This document shows positions 61,908 through 64,000 of a stretch of 64,000 bases of DNA, in pieces; positions within the stretch are counted from its first letter, which is position 1; the number at the start of each line of letters is the position of its first letter. The notes below the pieces were generated by a model that made no database searches, had not been told where the DNA came from, and was given only the letters and a program-made list of their open reading frames with translations. The DNA lies in NCBI RefSeq assembly GCF_900100945.1, contig NZ_FNCG01000004.1, positions 62,001 to 126,000 on the forward strand, given 5' to 3'. A program made the translations under genes and the position numbers. Source of the DNA: Mucilaginibacter gossypii (GTDB lineage Bacteria > Bacteroidota > Bacteroidia > Sphingobacteriales > Sphingobacteriaceae).

Positions 61908-62708
61908 TTATACAATAGGGATAGTGCCTCCATCTATAGTAAATTCGCTTCCGTTTAAATAAGCAGCACGGTCTGATACCAGGAAGGCTACCAGTTCGGC
62001 AACTTCTTGGGGTTCTGCCGGGCGGCCCATGGGGATGCCCCCTAACGAATCCATAATGATTTTTAGTGCTGCTTCTTTGTCTCCGCCGTTTTGCGAGGCC
62101 AGGTTGTCAATCATGCCCTGTGCCCCGCCGGTATTGATAAAACCCGGCGCTACCGAATTAACCCGTACGCCTCTGGGTGCAAGCTCCTTTGAAATGCCTT
62201 TGCTATAATTACTCAGGGCTGCTTTTGCTGCTGCGTATGGTAGTGTTGCCTCGAAAAGTGGCATTTTACGCTGTATGGACGAAATGTGGACTATCACCCC
62301 TTGTTTTTGATTAAGCATGGTTGGCAGTAATCCTCTGTCTAACCTAACGGCTGCCAATAAATTGGTTTGCAAGGCTGCTTCCCAGTCTTCATCGCTTAGC
62401 ACCATAACTCCGCCTGCCGGCGATTCAGAACCTCCAAGGTTGTTGATCAGGATGTCTATGCCTCCCAAGCGTTCAAGGGTTTCTTTAATTACTTTATCAG
62501 TACCTGCTTTGGTGCTGAGATCGGCCTGGATAAACTGTTTAGGGTCAATATCTGTTGGCTGGGTACGGGCTGTGGTTACAATGCTGGCCCCACCTTTAAA
62601 CAGGCGCTCAAAAATAGCTTTGCCTGCGCCTTTTGTTCCGGCTGTAACCAGGATCTTGTTGCCGTTAAATTCATTTGGGTCGATATTGAAATTTGCTTTT
62701 GCAATCAT
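61908..62708 (-). CDS. SDR-family oxidoreductase
   Basis: A 266-aa short-chain dehydrogenase; I choose ATG 62708 (MIAKANFNIDPNEFNGNKIL), since the upstream extension begins at TTG. The nucleotide-binding motif reads TAGTKGAGKAIFERL (TGxxxGxG form), followed by NNLGG, the catalytic Ser region VHISSIQRKMPL, Tyr-x-x-x-Lys as YAAAKAAL, and VAPGFINTGG. It is divergent from a HxlR-type regulator, which in many genomes controls such a neighbouring quinone- or aldehyde-stress oxidoreductase. Confidence 0.9.
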   Translation of the reverse strand: MIAKANFNIDPNEFNGNKILVTAGTKGAGKAIFERLFKGGASIVTTARTQPTDIDPKQFIQADLSTKAGTDKVIKETLERLGGIDILINNLGGSESPAGGVMVLSDEDWEAALQTNLLAAVRLDRGLLPTMLNQKQGVIVHISSIQRKMPLFEATLPYAAAKAALSNYSKGISKELAPRGVRVNSVAPGFINTGGAQGMIDNLASQNGGDKEAALKIIMDSLGGIPMGRPAEPQEVAELVAFLVSDRAAYLNGSEFTIDGGTIPIV

Positions 62709-62854
62709 TTTATGTGGATTTGTGTTGTATGATAATGCAAAATTGGTGAAGTGAACGTGGCGGATCAAGTACGGAAAAATGATTCAATACGGATAAATTT
62801 ATCCCTGTGGTTACCGAAATTTGCAGCTTGAATAATACCGAAACCGGAATTATT
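62709..62854. promoter_or_regulatory. Divergent SDR/HxlR control region with TACGGA repeats
   Basis: A 146-base shared gap. Two direct copies, TACGGAAAAAT and TACGGATAAAT, lie near 62769-62797 about two helical turns apart. This is a plausible binding site for the HxlR protein; direct evidence is lacking. Confidence 0.4.
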
Positions 62855-63223
62855 ATGTACGAAAGAAAATTACCTATACAGGAAGAGTGCGGGCTTGACC
62901 TTATCCGTGAGGTTGTATTTGGCAAGTGGAAAATCCATTTGTTGTATTATATATCGCAAGGGATCAGCAGGCCCGGGCAACTGCAAAAAAATATCCCGGA
63001 AGCATCCCGCAGGGTTTTGAATATCCAGCTAAATCAACTGGAGGATGATGAACTCGTAGCCAAAACGGTATACAACCAACAACCGCCTAAAGTAGAATAT
63101 TACTTAACGGATTTAGGGAAATCAATAATGCCCATCATCAATGAGCTTGGCCGGTGGGGGGATACTCACAGCGGGCACCTGAGGAGGGTGATCAAAAAGC
63201 GATTGATATTGCCCGAGGCATAG
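62855..63223 (+). CDS. HxlR-family transcriptional regulator
   Basis: A 122-aa winged-helix regulator starting at ATG 62855 (MYERKLPIQEECGLDLIREV). GKWKIHLLYYISQGISRPGQ is the HxlR opening, IPEASRRVLNIQLNQLEDDE the recognition region and YYLTDLGKSIMPIINELGRWG the wing and dimer helix. One Cys near the start (EECGL) sits where redox- or electrophile-sensing members carry a conserved cysteine. It is divergent from the SDR gene and likely controls it in response to quinone or aldehyde stress. Confidence 0.9.
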   Translation: MYERKLPIQEECGLDLIREVVFGKWKIHLLYYISQGISRPGQLQKNIPEASRRVLNIQLNQLEDDELVAKTVYNQQPPKVEYYLTDLGKSIMPIINELGRWGDTHSGHLRRVIKKRLILPEA

Positions 63224-63311
63224 CAGGTGAAAAGCGAGCCCTTATTGTTGATACCTGCTTTTATGGCATTGTTATAAAGCGGATTATTAAGTATAATTTT
63301 ATCTATAGCGC

Positions 63312-63584
63312 TTACTTTTCCAGTTGTTTATCAATCAGGTGTTGTAATTCATTTTTAAATTTGTCATCAAGCTTGATGTTTTCGGCAACAGGCTGATGAA
63401 ACATATTTTTGATCATGCGGTTAATAGCGGTACTTTGTTGCTGAAATACCCTGCAAACGTGGCATCCCGCCAGGTGGATCTTTAATTCCAGTTTTTCTCG
63501 CAGGGAGATCTTTCCTATTTCCTGCTTTTCAATCAGGTAAGTAGCCTTTTTGCAGTTGTAGGCTATTTTAGTTAATTCGTCCAT
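63312..63584 (-). CDS. Anti-sigma factor, zf-HC2-like
   Basis: A 90-aa cytoplasmic-looking protein. The ligand set C-x-x-A-T-x-L-I-E (NCKKATYLIEKQE), then HLAGCHVCRVFQQQS, matches the zinc-binding H-x3-C-x2-C anti-sigma domain. There is no membrane helix, so it may be a soluble zinc-type anti-sigma factor. It follows the ECF sigma gene by 11 bases, so the pair forms a sigma/anti-sigma unit, expected to be released by oxidative or zinc stress. Ends at Lys-rich HLIDKQLEK. Confidence 0.8.
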   Translation of the reverse strand: MDELTKIAYNCKKATYLIEKQEIGKISLREKLELKIHLAGCHVCRVFQQQSTAINRMIKNMFHQPVAENIKLDDKFKNELQHLIDKQLEK

Positions 63585-63595
63585 AATCCATTAGT

Positions 63596-64000
63596 TTAAA
63601 GCCAGTTTTTTTGAAGGCACTCTCTTAGGCTTAGCTTGGCGCGGTGAATAATTACCCAAAAGTTGGATGATGATATTCTCAAATCGCCGCAAATGGTGTC
63701 GGTGGTTTCATCATCAAGGTGTTTCATAGTAAACGCCGAGAGCCATAATGAGGGCAATTTTCTCATGCATCTTTGCAGTATAAACTCAAATTCTTTGCTT
63801 TCGAGGTGATCGGGTTGTTCAATGCCAAACTCCGCTGGCCTGTGATCGGTTTTCCAGTTATGGGCATCAAGTTCAAAAAAATCGTCTGTTTCATATTCGG
63901 CAAATGTTACCGCAGGTTCCTTAACAAAAGCGGATGCTTTTTTGCGGTAAATATCAATAATCTTGTTTTTTAGTATGGCGGTAAGCCATGTACGTTCGGT
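63596..64000 (-). CDS. ECF RNA polymerase sigma factor, C-terminal part (cut by window edge)
   Basis: 135 codons are visible, ending at the stop 63596-63598. Residues TERTWLTAILKNKIIDIYRK are the end of region 2, and the C-terminal part (RKLPSLWLSAFTMKHLDDET, then ISSSNFWVIIHRAKLSLREC) is region 4 with its HTH. The start lies beyond the right edge. Upstream of a zinc-finger anti-sigma, as is usual for ECF pairs. Assigned from the minus-strand reading of the last 405 bases. Confidence 0.85.
   Translation of the reverse strand, partial: TERTWLTAILKNKIIDIYRKKASAFVKEPAVTFAEYETDDFFELDAHNWKTDHRPAEFGIEQPDHLESKEFEFILQRCMRKLPSLWLSAFTMKHLDDETTDTICGDLRISSSNFWVIIHRAKLSLRECLQKNWL

Overview
The window reads as chromosome from a Bacteroidota bacterium of the Sphingobacteriaceae, most like Mucilaginibacter or Pedobacter; the genus is my inference. 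The grounds are a SusC-type receptor next to a one-piece hybrid two-component sensor, a type B T9SS sorting domain, a DUF5683 protein after parAB, Bacteroidota-type promoters (TTTG, about 19 bases, TAnnTTTG), few Shine-Dalgarno sites, and a tRNA without an encoded CCA.

Layout. Bases 1-5.9 kb hold a fructose/fructan-type utilisation locus: SusC receptor (cut by the window edge), PfkB sugar kinase and MFS sugar porter on the minus strand, divergent from a periplasmic-sensor hybrid kinase with an AraC output. Next come an orphan PAS/GAF histidine kinase, a CHAD protein and a DoxX-like membrane protein. Bases 10.1-14.7 kb are a small accessory island bounded by tRNA-Phe and a decayed copy of its 3' end. 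From 14.9 to 22.4 kb there are Fe-S oxidoreductase subunits, small membrane or unknown proteins, a PAS protein, an outer-membrane barrel and an S41 peptidase. Bases 22.6-27.6 kb carry the translation cluster rplM-rpsI-rpsB-tsf-(nagA)-pyrH. An M1 aminopeptidase is followed by four tandem FtsX/MacB-type permeases (30.8-41.3 kb), secA, a SPOR protein, an M20 amidohydrolase, a secreted unknown and a T9SS-exported adhesin-like protein. Bases 51.1-58.6 kb hold parA-parB-DUF5683-dapB followed by three tandem signal peptidase I genes. The right end has an Ldh-type dehydrogenase, an SpsF-like nucleotidyltransferase, a DUF4397 lipoprotein, a divergent SDR/HxlR pair and an anti-sigma/ECF sigma pair (sigma cut by the edge).

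The most interesting part is the island. It carries a 521-aa reverse transcriptase with a YSDD active site and QGLPIS motif. The RT is preceded by a gene-free stretch of about 380 bases whose ends form a perfect 12-bp inverted repeat. One arm sits where a TAnnTTTG promoter would start transcription; the other ends in a T7 run touching the RT start codon. This is the layout expected for a structured RNA template or cofactor upstream of a retron-like or defence-associated RT. A second TAnnTTTG box, back to back with the first, drives a divergent 372-aa protein with two DUF2158-like modules and a C-terminal WYL-like domain. I read this as a candidate undescribed RT + ncRNA + WYL-type defence module, without an integrase of its own, docked at tRNA-Phe.

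Dispersed palindromic repeats, with core GTCATTGCGAG...CTCGCAATGAC and several other kinds, fill many intergenic gaps. All functions are inferred from motifs read by eye; no database search was run.
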